Assembly: GCA_030698575.1 (NCBI GenBank)
Contig: JAUYMQ010000015.1
Location: 1-5,895 of the forward strand
Direction: 5' to 3'
DNA from: Deltaproteobacteria bacterium
GTDB taxonomy: Bacteria; JAUYMQ01
DNA: 5,895 bases
The notes under the pieces were generated by a model, which made no database searches, was not told the origin of the DNA, and saw only the letters and a list, made by a program, of their open reading frames with translations. Made by a program: the position numbers and the translations under genes. Below are positions 1-5,895 of the stretch, in pieces; positions within the stretch are counted from its first letter, which is position 1, and each line of letters opens with the position of its first letter.

Positions 1-362
1 GGCTTGTAGTAGAACCCCTCCAGGTAGGCCAGCGAGACGAGGCGAACGAGATTCTGGCACCCCTTCTTGTTCATGGCGAGGAGCACCAGATGGTTCGTGT
101 CGGCGTAGCTGGCCCTTGATTCCTTCTCGCGGCGATCGCCCGGCGCCACGTAGGTCTCGCACCCGAAGATGGGCTTCACCCCCGCCTTGCGGGCCTTCTC
201 GTAGAACTCGACCGCCCCGAACATGTTGCCGTGGTCCGTCATGGCCACGGCCGGCATCTTGAATTCGCGCGCCTTCTCGACCAGGCGGTCGATCTTGATG
301 GCGCCGTCGAGCAGCGAGTACTCGGTGTGCAGGTGAAGGTGGACGAACTCCGCGTGGGGCAT
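1..362 (-). CDS. dnaE: DNA polymerase III alpha subunit, N-terminal PHP domain (partial, runs off left edge)
   Basis: This is the catalytic subunit of the replicative DNA polymerase III; only the first 120 codons are in the window. The reading frame opens with the classic DnaE start: FVHLHLHTEYSLLDGA at residues 6-21, then TDHGN at 42-46, a GCETYVAP stretch at 67-74 and NHLVLLA at 90-96. These are the first PHP-domain blocks of the family. The ATG at 362-360 is preferred because AAGGTG lies 6 nt upstream; an in-frame GTG at 371 would add only three residues and is worse placed. Known family background: the E. coli PHP has lost metal ligands, whereas here the HxH (H8, H10), D19, H44, E69 and H91 are all present, so the domain could bind metals. 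The 219-nt spacer to the nitroreductase suggests its own promoter. Full-length members exceed 1,100 residues, so most of the gene is missing. DnaE1 versus a second DnaE paralog cannot be separated from this fragment. Confidence 0.95.
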   Translation of the reverse strand, partial: MPHAEFVHLHLHTEYSLLDGAIKIDRLVEKAREFKMPAVAMTDHGNMFGAVEFYEKARKAGVKPIFGCETYVAPGDRREKESRASYADTNHLVLLAMNKKGCQNLVRLVSLAYLEGFYYK

Positions 363-581
363 GGGGTTCACCTTGCTCGAAACAGCCAAGAGGGCCTGGA
401 AAAAACGAGGGACAGCGCGCCCGCCGGTGCGGCCCCCGGACAAAACGCGTTACGTCTCAATTACTTAGCAGTGATGTGTGACAAGTTGCGGTAACAAGGC
501 CGGGCCGGGAGCGGAGATGATCTGCCCCCCAGCCATCGCTACCACGGGCGGGCGGGCTTTGACAAGGACATTCCTCCCCGC
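363..581. other. Intergenic spacer between nitroreductase and dnaE, possible dnaE promoter region
   Basis: This 219-nt spacer holds no credible coding sequence. It is mostly GC-rich apart from a more AT-rich patch at about 440-500, which is where a promoter for dnaE would be expected. On the minus strand TTGTCA (484-479) is followed 15 nt later by TAATTG (463-458). The first matches a -35 box well, but the second is a weak -10 and the spacing is short, so the promoter is only suggestive. No stem-loop with a T-run was seen after the nitroreductase stop, so read-through into dnaE is possible. Confidence 0.3.
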
Positions 582-1373
582 TCACCCTTTTCGGGACTTT
601 GGCCGTGCCTTTGGCCGCAGCTTTGGCCCGGGCTTTGGCCGACGTTTCCGGGTCGCGCGTCGCAGCGGGCGGACGGCCGCGGCCTCCTTTCCCTGGTAGG
701 GACGGTTGCCGTAGCGGTCGATGTGGACGGCGTCCCCCACGGGCTTGCGCGTCGTGGGGCCGTAGCGACCGATGGGCCAGCCGACGGGAATGACCGCAAT
801 CGGCGAGACCCAGGGCGGGAGCCCGAGGGCGCGGCGCGCGAGCAGGCTGTTCCAGAGAGGCATCACGGTGAGTGACGCCCCGAGCCCCGCCGCGCGAGCA
901 GCCAGCAGGAAGTTCTGCACGGCCGGGAAGATCGAGCCGTAGTAGATGCTCTCCCAGAAGGCCGGATAAGGCATCCGGAATCCGCTCACGATGGGGCCGT
1001 AGCGGCTCCACTTGAGGCAGGGGACCACGATGACGGGGATGTCCTCGTAGTGGTCCGCCTCCCACTGAACGGCGTCCATCGTGCGGAGCGTCTTGGGATC
1101 GTTGCGCGCGAAGAAGCGCCAGAAGCGGCCGTAGGTGTTCCAGGCGAAGCGGTTCAGTCCCGCGAGCTTGCGCTTGATCCGCTTGTCGCGGATGATCAGG
1201 AACTCCGCGTTCTGCCGGTTGCCCCCCGTCGGCGCCTTGAGCGCCAGCTCGATCAGATGAAGCACGAGCGCGTCGTCCACCGAGTCCGGCTTGATGCGCC
1301 GGATGGCCCGCTGCGTGCGCATCGCCTCTTCGAGCGGCATGGTCAGCACGGTGGGCGCCTTCTTCCGCGACAT
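582..1373 (-). CDS. Nitroreductase-family FMN-dependent oxidoreductase with basic repeat tail
   Basis: A 263-residue cytoplasmic flavoprotein of the nitroreductase superfamily, whose members use FMN and NAD(P)H to reduce nitro compounds, quinones, enones or other substrates; the substrate here cannot be told. Visible blocks are RTQRAIRR (residues 19-26) and PTGGNRQN (48-55), the FMN phosphate/ribityl-binding segments, and the helix YGSIFPAVQNFLLAARAAGLGAS (about 145-167) with the family's Gly-rich end, then IAVIPVGWP (192-200). From about residue 234 the protein leaves the family fold and becomes an Arg/Lys/Pro tail ending in repeated xRPK-like units. The start is uncertain. ATG at 1373 is the first Met after the channel gene but has no ribosome-binding site and abuts a palindrome. 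GTG at 1352 has AAGAAGG 8 nt upstream and would also keep the whole domain. The frame stays open upstream to 1484, but that part overlaps the end of the channel gene and encodes repeat DNA. It is co-directional with the channel gene, 83 nt downstream of it. Confidence 0.87.
   Translation of the reverse strand: MSRKKAPTVLTMPLEEAMRTQRAIRRIKPDSVDDALVLHLIELALKAPTGGNRQNAEFLIIRDKRIKRKLAGLNRFAWNTYGRFWRFFARNDPKTLRTMDAVQWEADHYEDIPVIVVPCLKWSRYGPIVSGFRMPYPAFWESIYYGSIFPAVQNFLLAARAAGLGASLTVMPLWNSLLARRALGLPPWVSPIAVIPVGWPIGRYGPTTRKPVGDAVHIDRYGNRPYQGKEAAAVRPLRRATRKRRPKPGPKLRPKARPKSRKG
597..644. repeat. Four tandem 12-bp units encoding the basic tail of the nitroreductase
   Basis: On the plus strand four consecutive 12-bp units all begin CTTTGGCC: CTTTGGCCGTGC, CTTTGGCCGCAG, CTTTGGCCCGGG and CTTTGGCCGACG. 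A decayed fifth copy follows (TTTCCGGG...). Because 12 is a multiple of three, the array keeps the nitroreductase frame and yields a four-residue period (RPKP, GPKL, RPKA, RPKS). The array ends a few codons before the stop. Confidence 0.9.
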
Positions 1374-1432
1374 TCGTCGGGCCTGCGGCCCTCTGTCATT
1401 GCGAGGAGGGCCGCAGGCCCGACGAAGCAATC
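1373..1432. repeat. Palindromic intergenic repeat (GTCATTGCGAG...GAAGCAATC type) with a perfect long inverted repeat
   Basis: A unit at 1395-1432 begins GTCATTGCGAGGAG and ends CGACGAAGCAATC, with ATTGC/GCAAT at its ends (1398-1402, 1427-1431) and an inner GGGCC-GCA-GGCCC stem (1408-1420). I recall this layout as a common dispersed palindromic repeat of several high-GC lineages; that is memory, not a search. A further copy of the inner part lies in reverse at 1374-1393, so 1374-1393 and 1406-1425 form a perfect 20-bp inverted repeat around a 12-nt loop. One more T-A pair (1373/1426) brings it into the nitroreductase ATG. There is no T-run, so a Rho-independent terminator is not supported. In mRNA the two hairpin forms are mutually exclusive. 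Confidence 0.85.
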
Positions 1433-1456
1433 CCCCGAGCGCTCGGCGTGGCTGTT

Positions 1457-2284
1457 TCAGAGCGCCTCGCCGCAGTACTTGCAATGCCGCGCGTCGGGGT
1501 CGTGCCCGTCGGCGTTGCAGTGACGGCAGGCCTGCGTCGTGATCGGCATGCGGGCGGCCCGCGACAGCTCCACCGTCACAATGCCCGTCGGCACGGCAAT
1601 GATGGCGTAGCCGATGATCATGATGACCACGGCGAAGGCCTGCCCAAGCGGCGTCTCGGGCGAAATGTCGCCGTAGCCCACCGTCGTGAGCGTCACGATG
1701 GCCCAGTAGATGCTGAGCGGGATGCTCGTGAAGCCGTGCTCCTCCCCCTCGATCAGATACATGAGCGAGCCCATGAGGACCACAAGCGTCATGACGGTGA
1801 AAAGGAATACAACGATCTTGCGGCGGCTCGCCCGCAGCGCCCGCATGAGAACCTGAGCCTCACCGAGATAGGTGATGAGCTTCAGGACGCGGAAGATCCG
1901 GAGGATGCGCAGTATCCGGATGACGAGAAAATACTGGGCGCCCGGGACGAGCAGGCTCACGTAGGTTGGAAGGAAGGCCACCAGATCGACCACGCCGAAG
2001 AAGCTTGTCGCATAGGCCGCGGGGCGAGCGACCGACACGAGGCGCAGCACGTACTCGACCGTGAACAGGATGGTGAAGAACCACTCCATCGCGTAGAGCT
2101 CGGCCCCGAACCGCGCATTGATGCTCTGGACACTGTCGAGCATCACCGCGAGAACGCTCGCTATGATGCTCACGATGAGGAGGAGGTCGAAGGCCCTGCC
2201 CGCAGGCGTATCGGCCTCGAAGATGACCTCGTGCAGCCGGTCTCTCCAGCCGGTCGCGGCCGGACGCCCTTCAGCCGGGTTCAT
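1457..2284 (-). CDS. Voltage-gated potassium channel (six transmembrane helices) with C-terminal zinc-ribbon-like tail
   Basis: A 275-residue inner-membrane channel of the voltage-gated ion channel superfamily, close to bacterial Kv/KvAP-like proteins. In order: a cytoplasmic helix WRDRLHEVIFEADTPAGRAF (about 13-32), S1 (32-49), S2 (65-85), S3 (95-113), S4 (120-136) with arginines at every third position (R123, R126, R129, R132), S5 (156-178), the pore helix, the K+ selectivity filter TVGYGD (201-206) and S6 (215-239). The TVGYGD filter makes K+ the expected ion. The last 23 residues contain two CxxC pairs (C253/C256 and C268/C271), a probable zinc ribbon. ATG 2284 fits the family N-terminus but has only a weak GGA 9 nt upstream. 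A TTG at 2335 overlapping the dodecin stop (TTGA) would add 17 non-family-like residues. It sits 47 nt after dodecin in the same direction. Gating and physiological role are unknown; small Kv-like channels often act in membrane-potential control. Confidence 0.93.
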   Translation of the reverse strand: MNPAEGRPAATGWRDRLHEVIFEADTPAGRAFDLLLIVSIIASVLAVMLDSVQSINARFGAELYAMEWFFTILFTVEYVLRLVSVARPAAYATSFFGVVDLVAFLPTYVSLLVPGAQYFLVIRILRILRIFRVLKLITYLGEAQVLMRALRASRRKIVVFLFTVMTLVVLMGSLMYLIEGEEHGFTSIPLSIYWAIVTLTTVGYGDISPETPLGQAFAVVIMIIGYAIIAVPTGIVTVELSRAARMPITTQACRHCNADGHDPDARHCKYCGEAL

Positions 2285-2331
2285 CGTGCTTGGTCCGCTT
2301 CGATGGGTGCAATAAGTCGGCTCCCCTTGAA

Positions 2332-2541
2332 TCAATCATCGAGCGTGAAGCCCACCTTGACCGTGACCTGCCAGTGCGCGATCTGGCCCTTGTCGATGTG
2401 ACCGCGCGTCTCCAGGACCTGGAACCAGCGCAGGTTGTGCAGCGTATTTGACGCTTTTGCGACGGCCTTCCGCACGGCCTCGTCCGGCCCCTTGGTGGAA
2501 GAACCCGTCAGCTCAACCGACTTGTAGACATGTTCGGACAT
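2332..2541 (-). CDS. Dodecin, flavin-binding/storage protein
   Basis: A complete 69-residue dodecin, the usual family length. Dodecins form hollow dodecamers that bind FMN, riboflavin or lumichrome in stacked pairs and buffer free flavin. The whole sequence fits: [11 protein letters not shown] at residues 5-15, an amphipathic helix (about 19-33), the hallmark NLRWFQV (36-42) with the flavin-stacking Trp at W39, ETRGHI (44-49) with R46, and the closing strand WQVTVKVGF (57-65) with flavin-contacting Q58. The ATG at 2541 has GGAGG 6 nt upstream, a good ribosome-binding site. It lies 87 nt after ppk, and its TGA is 47 nt before the channel ATG. W57 replaces the Tyr or Phe more common before the Gln, which is conservative. 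Whether the bound flavin serves the nearby nitroreductase is only speculation from proximity. Confidence 0.96.
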   Translation of the reverse strand: MSEHVYKSVELTGSSTKGPDEAVRKAVAKASNTLHNLRWFQVLETRGHIDKGQIAHWQVTVKVGFTLDD

Positions 2542-2559
2542 TGGATGCCTCCATTTGCC

Positions 2560-2572
2560 TCGTGGGATTATC
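2560..2572 (-). promoter_or_regulatory. Possible -10 box in front of dodecin
   Basis: In the ppk-dodecin gap the minus strand carries GATAAT (2572-2567), a five-of-six match to TATAAT in otherwise GC-rich DNA. It would start transcription near 2560, leaving a leader of about 19 nt with the GGAGG site. No good -35 box is found 16-18 nt further upstream, so this may be chance or need an activator. Confidence 0.22.
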
Positions 2573-2628
2573 GAAGATCACGCGCGGGCGACCTCGTGCG
2601 TTTGAACCGGGGGACTGGCCCCTTCCCT

Positions 2629-4773
2629 TCAGCCCCCCGTGCCCTCGTCGCCGGGCGCCCGGTAGGGCTCGAGCACCGTGCCGCCCGCAGCTTGCATACG
2701 GCGGTAGCCCGCCTCGATCTCGCGGTAGAGCTGCTCCTGGAGCCTCGGCGAGGCTTCCCGCCTGACGCGGCGCTTGCGGTGGTAGGTCCCGTCCGGTCTC
2801 AGCCAGAGGCCGCTCCAGTTATCGAGGAACATCGCATCGAGCGCGCTCTTCACCTTCTCGCGGCAAGCCGCGTCCTCCACCGGGAAGAGCAGCTCAATCC
2901 GTCGATCCAGGTTCCGGGGCATCCAGTCGGCGCTCGAAAGATACACCTCCTCGTCGCCGCCGTTCCGGAACGCGAAAACCCGCGCGTGCTCGAGGAAGCG
3001 ATCGACGACCGAGACCACCTGGATGTTCTCGCTCACGCCCTTCACACCGGGCCTGAGGCAGCAGATTCCCCGCACGTTCAGCCACACACGCACGCCCGCG
3101 CTCGAGGCGTCGTACAGCGCGCGAATGAGCTCCTCGTCTTCGAGGGAGTTCATCTTCGCCCGAATTTCCGCGGCCTGCCCCTCCTCGGCTCGCCGCTTCT
3201 CCCGCTCGATGAGATCGAGGAACTTGTCGCGCAGCATCATGGGCGCCATCACGAGCTTCCGCATACGGGGCGGATCGGAGTAGCCGGTCAGCGCGTTGAA
3301 GAATGCCGAGGCGTCCTGACCTATTTCGGGATCGGTCGTCATCAGCCCGTAGTCGGTGTAGAGGCGGGCCGTGCGGTCGTTGTAATTGCCCGTTCCGAGA
3401 TGCACGTAGCGCCGGATGCCCCGCGCCGTCCGCCGGACGATGAGCAGGATCTTCGAGTGCGTCTTGTAGCCGCGGATTCCGTAGATGACGTGCGCCCCTG
3501 CCTCCTCCAGGCGCCTCGCCCACTGGATGTTCGACTCCTCGTCGAAGCGCGCGAGCAGTTCCACCAGAGCCGTCACCTGCTTCCCCTGCTCGGCGGCGGA
3601 AGCCAGCGCCTTCACCACTGGCGAATCGCCGCTGGTCCGGTAAAGCGTGAGCTTGATGGCCAGAACGTCCGGATCGTGAGTGGCCTGGGCCAGGAGCGAG
3701 ATGAGCGGATCAAAGGAGTCGTATGGGTGGTGGACCAGCAGGTCGCGATCGTCGAGGATCGAGAACATGTCGCGATCCGGGTTGATCTCGGGGAGTTGAA
3801 GCGGTCTCAGCGGCTGAAATCGCAGATCGGACAGCGCGGGAAGATCGGCGATGGGCAGCAGCGCGCGCACGTCCATCGGCCCCGTCAGGGCATAGACGGC
3901 GTCCTTGCCGACCTCGAGCCGCTGCATGAGGGCCCCGAGGAGCGCCGACCCCATCCCCGCCTCGACGTCGAGGCGAACAACGTTGCTGCGCCGACGCTTG
4001 CGAAGCTCCCCCTCCAGCTCCTGGATGAGATCCCGCCCCCCCTCGTCGTCCAGATCGAGTTCCGAGTCGCGGACGATCCGAAACACGCCCGACTCGATCA
4101 GGCGCTGCCCCGGGAACAGCGCCTGGAGCTCCTTTCGGATGATCTCCTCGAGCCAGGCGTAGTTCGAACCATCGCCGCCCGGCAGCCGCACCAAACGCGG
4201 GAAGGTTGCCGGCACCTGCACCACGGCCAGCCGCGGCGGCTTGCCCTCGGCCACCGGCTCGAGGAGAACCGCCAGGTTGAGGCTCAGGTTCGAGAGCATG
4301 GGAAAGGGCCGCGAGGAGTCCGTGGCCATGGGCGTGAGCGCGGGGAGGATCTCGCCTGCAAAAGTGCGGGAGAGGAACGCCCGCTGCGGAGCATCCATCG
4401 CCTCCAGGGGAACGAAGCGGATACCACGCTCGGCCAGCGCCGGCACGATGTCCTTCGTGAGCGCCGCGTAGAGCGAGCCCACCATCGCGTGGGCTTTCTC
4501 CGAAATCAGCTCGAGCTGCCTGGCGGGCGTGAGCCCGGCCGGGTCCATCTGGGTATCGCCGTCACGCAGCCGCTGATCAAGGCTCGCGACACGGACCATG
4601 AAGAACTCGTCGAGGTTCGTCGCAGCGATGGCCGCAAAGCGCAACCTCTCCAGAAGCGGATTCTGCTCGTCCTGGGCCTCCTCCAGCACGCGCGCGTTGA
4701 ATTCGAGCCAGGAGAGATCCCGGTTGAGGAAGAGTTCTGGCGCACCCGCCTCTCGCCTCGCTCGCTTCTTCAT
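2629..4773 (-). CDS. ppk: Polyphosphate kinase 1
   Basis: PPK1 reversibly moves the gamma-phosphate of ATP onto inorganic polyphosphate chains. The 714-residue length is normal. The N-terminal domain opens with LFLNRDLSWLEFNARVLEEA (residues 14-33) and AATNLDEFFMVRV (50-62), with nucleotide-contacting N53. The catalytic half contains HHPYDSF (348-354), LTLYRTS (375-381; R379 and later R409 bind phosphate/Mg), ELLARFDEESNIQWA (405-419), the autophosphorylated histidine in YKTHSK (H439), VHLGTGNYN (457-465) and TDYGLMT (473-479). The second conserved histidine is in LEHARVF (H596), and SSADWMPRNLDRRIEL follows (613-628). All expected catalytic residues are present, so the enzyme should be active. 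The ATG overlaps the ppx stop by 4 nt (ATGA) and has GGGGAG 6 nt upstream inside ppx, favouring translational coupling. The long open frame on the opposite strand is a codon-bias shadow. Confidence 0.98.
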   Translation of the reverse strand: MKKRARREAGAPELFLNRDLSWLEFNARVLEEAQDEQNPLLERLRFAAIAATNLDEFFMVRVASLDQRLRDGDTQMDPAGLTPARQLELISEKAHAMVGSLYAALTKDIVPALAERGIRFVPLEAMDAPQRAFLSRTFAGEILPALTPMATDSSRPFPMLSNLSLNLAVLLEPVAEGKPPRLAVVQVPATFPRLVRLPGGDGSNYAWLEEIIRKELQALFPGQRLIESGVFRIVRDSELDLDDEGGRDLIQELEGELRKRRRSNVVRLDVEAGMGSALLGALMQRLEVGKDAVYALTGPMDVRALLPIADLPALSDLRFQPLRPLQLPEINPDRDMFSILDDRDLLVHHPYDSFDPLISLLAQATHDPDVLAIKLTLYRTSGDSPVVKALASAAEQGKQVTALVELLARFDEESNIQWARRLEEAGAHVIYGIRGYKTHSKILLIVRRTARGIRRYVHLGTGNYNDRTARLYTDYGLMTTDPEIGQDASAFFNALTGYSDPPRMRKLVMAPMMLRDKFLDLIEREKRRAEEGQAAEIRAKMNSLEDEELIRALYDASSAGVRVWLNVRGICCLRPGVKGVSENIQVVSVVDRFLEHARVFAFRNGGDEEVYLSSADWMPRNLDRRIELLFPVEDAACREKVKSALDAMFLDNWSGLWLRPDGTYHRKRRVRREASPRLQEQLYREIEAGYRRMQAAGGTVLEPYRAPGDEGTGG

Positions 4774-5895
4774 GCCTGACTCCCCGCTTCACGGAACAAA
4801 AGCCGATTGCCAAAGACTTCCGTGAAGAGATCCGATCGCGCCATCGCGGAAAGCCGCTCGAGCGTCAGATCCCCCGCGCCCTTGACCTCCAGCACCCAGG
4901 CGTCTTCCTCGCGCAGCATCCGCACCTCGCTCATCTTCTGGAGGTGATCGGCGTCGAGAGCGTTGGCGAGCCGGAGAATGCCCGACAGCTTGTTCACCTT
5001 GACGCGACTTTCACGGTCGAGCCCCATGTACGCAATGTGGGACTTCTGCGGCATCGCCCGACGGTGGTAGCGCGAGACGTTGGCGATAATCGCCATGTCG
5101 TCCCGGCTCATTCCGAAGATCTCCGAGCTGGTCAGAATGTAATGGGCGTGCTTGTGGTGCGCCCGGAGGCTCAGGAACATCCCGATGTCGTGAAGCATCG
5201 CCGCGACTTCGAGGAGCAGTCGGTCGCGATCGGAAAGCCCGTGCTCCTCACGGAGCTGATCGAACAGCGACACGGAGAGGGCGGCGACGGCCCGGGCGTG
5301 GAGCTCGTCGTAGCGGTACTTCTGCCCCAGCGCCGCGGCGCTTGAGATCACCTGGCGCCTGAAATCCTCGATCCCCCACCGGTCCCCCGTTCGCGCCGAA
5401 TCGAGCAGGAGGCCCGCGCGCAGCGAAACCTCCGGTACCAGGATCGTCTTTACGGGAGTCTCGGATAGCAGCGCGCGGTAAGCCAGCAGCGCCGGCAGGA
5501 GCGTTTCAGCTTCGGCCGGAGGAAGGTGATAGTTCTCGGCGATCTGATCGGCATTGTAGAGGGCGATCTCGTCACAGAACGCGCCGAAACGCTGCGCCTT
5601 CAGAACGCGCAGGCCGTTCTCGGCCGCCTTCTCGCCCACGATTCGCGAAGCAGCAAAACGCATGTCCCCGCCCAGAGCGATGAAATACGCGGCCTCGTTG
5701 AGCGGAATCTGCAACAGGATGTCGTGGACGACGTTGCCGATGTGACGCGCGAGCAACCTGACACGCTGCTCGTGGGGGCCGTGCCAGGAAGCATGAATCT
5801 GCCGCATACGCAGGGCACCGAGGGGATAGTTGCCCGAAACGGCCGGCTCGCCGTCGCGCAGAAAAGATATGTCGGCGTTCCCGCCCCCGACCTCG
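4770..5895 (-). CDS. ppx: Ppx/GppA-family exopolyphosphatase with HD domain (5' end missing, runs off right edge)
   Basis: This family removes terminal phosphates from polyphosphate or cleaves pppGpp. The frame is open to the right edge; the first full codon is at 5894. Of the 374 residues seen, the first are EVGGGNADISF, the phosphate-binding loop of the second half of the ASKHA fold, so the Met at 5807 is internal and roughly 130-150 residues are missing. Next come YPLGALRMR (23-31), a Gly-rich FIALGGDMRFAA (72-83) and then the C-terminal HD domain. That domain has H199 in ELHARAV, MLHDIGMFLS with H235/D236 (233-242), HHKHAHYIL (246-254), ANVSRYHRR (271-279) and ANALDAD (310-316). The pppGpp hydrolase alternative cannot be excluded, but the tight coupling to ppk favours a polyphosphate role. 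The Gram-negative Ppx of E. coli has HE-type residues where this protein has HD. Confidence 0.94.
   Translation of the reverse strand, partial: EVGGGNADISFLRDGEPAVSGNYPLGALRMRQIHASWHGPHEQRVRLLARHIGNVVHDILLQIPLNEAAYFIALGGDMRFAASRIVGEKAAENGLRVLKAQRFGAFCDEIALYNADQIAENYHLPPAEAETLLPALLAYRALLSETPVKTILVPEVSLRAGLLLDSARTGDRWGIEDFRRQVISSAAALGQKYRYDELHARAVAALSVSLFDQLREEHGLSDRDRLLLEVAAMLHDIGMFLSLRAHHKHAHYILTSSEIFGMSRDDMAIIANVSRYHRRAMPQKSHIAYMGLDRESRVKVNKLSGILRLANALDADHLQKMSEVRMLREEDAWVLEVKGAGDLTLERLSAMARSDLFTEVFGNRLLFREAGSQA

Noticed and set aside
457-1065. A 202-codon minus-strand open frame overlapping the nitroreductase in another frame
   Set aside because: It is Arg/Pro/Gly-rich low-complexity translation out of frame with a clear nitroreductase domain.
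1374-1425. Palindrome read as a Rho-independent terminator of the channel gene
   Set aside because: The stem is strong, but no T-run follows on either strand, and the nitroreductase start lies immediately after it.
1374-1484. ATG at 1484 as the nitroreductase start
   Set aside because: The first codons overlap the end of the channel gene out of frame and the rest translate the palindromic repeat. There is no ribosome site and no family similarity.
1448-2401. A 317-codon plus-strand open frame opposite the channel gene
   Set aside because: It lies over the channel and part of dodecin, is dominated by charged residues, matches no family I know and has no supporting ribosome site. It is a shadow of the real genes.
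2604-2625. GGGG...CCCC stem just after the ppk stop as a terminator
   Set aside because: The stem is only about four pairs and is not followed by a T-run.
2530-4779. A 749-codon open frame on the plus strand covering ppk
   Set aside because: It is antisense to a complete, motif-perfect PPK1. The translation is rich in His, Arg and Glu, with no recognisable domain, and is the kind of mirror frame high-GC codon bias produces.
5600-5807. Met at 5807 as the start of a short HD-domain protein
   Set aside because: The frame continues upstream without a stop to the window edge and encodes EVGGGN and YPLGALR, core Ppx/GppA motifs, so this Met is internal.

Overview
The window is GC-rich bacterial chromosome, densely packed with genes. 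Every gene I can support lies on the minus strand, so the window reads from right (5895) to left (1). The set is exopolyphosphatase, polyphosphate kinase, dodecin, voltage-gated potassium channel, nitroreductase and DnaE. With strong GC bias at third codon positions and a GTCATTGCGAG...GAAGCAATC repeat, it suggests a high-GC, probably uncultured, environmental Gram-negative lineage of the deltaproteobacterial, Methylomirabilota or Rokubacteria kind. That placement is an inference from gene style; no phylogenetic marker is complete here.

Layout in transcription order. (1) 5895-4770: the C-terminal 374 residues of a Ppx/GppA-family exopolyphosphatase with a well-preserved HD domain; its N-terminus lies beyond the right edge. 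(2) 4773-2629: a complete 714-residue polyphosphate kinase 1, overlapping ppx by 4 nt (ATGA). (3) 2541-2332: a 69-residue dodecin, 87 nt after ppk. (4) 2284-1457: a six-helix voltage-gated K+ channel with a C-terminal CxxC...CxxC zinc-ribbon-like tail, 47 nt after dodecin. (5) 1373-582: a nitroreductase-family flavoprotein with a Lys/Arg/Pro-rich tail encoded by 12-bp tandem repeats. A dispersed-type palindromic repeat sits directly before its start codon. (6) 362-1: the first 120 codons of DNA polymerase III alpha subunit (PHP domain), after a 219-nt spacer and running off the left edge.

The ppx-ppk pair makes and breaks down polyphosphate, and the 4-nt overlap argues for coordinated translation. 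Dodecin (flavin storage), the channel and the nitroreductase follow in the same direction with short gaps and may be read together, but nothing in the sequence shows one shared pathway. dnaE is probably a separate unit.

I found no RNA gene, CRISPR array, transposase, phage gene or toxin/defence module, and no convincing undescribed system. The points most worth a second look are the palindrome abutting the nitroreductase start, the repeat-encoded basic tail, and the intact H-HD-D set in the exopolyphosphatase. No gene-free stretch exceeds 300 bases.
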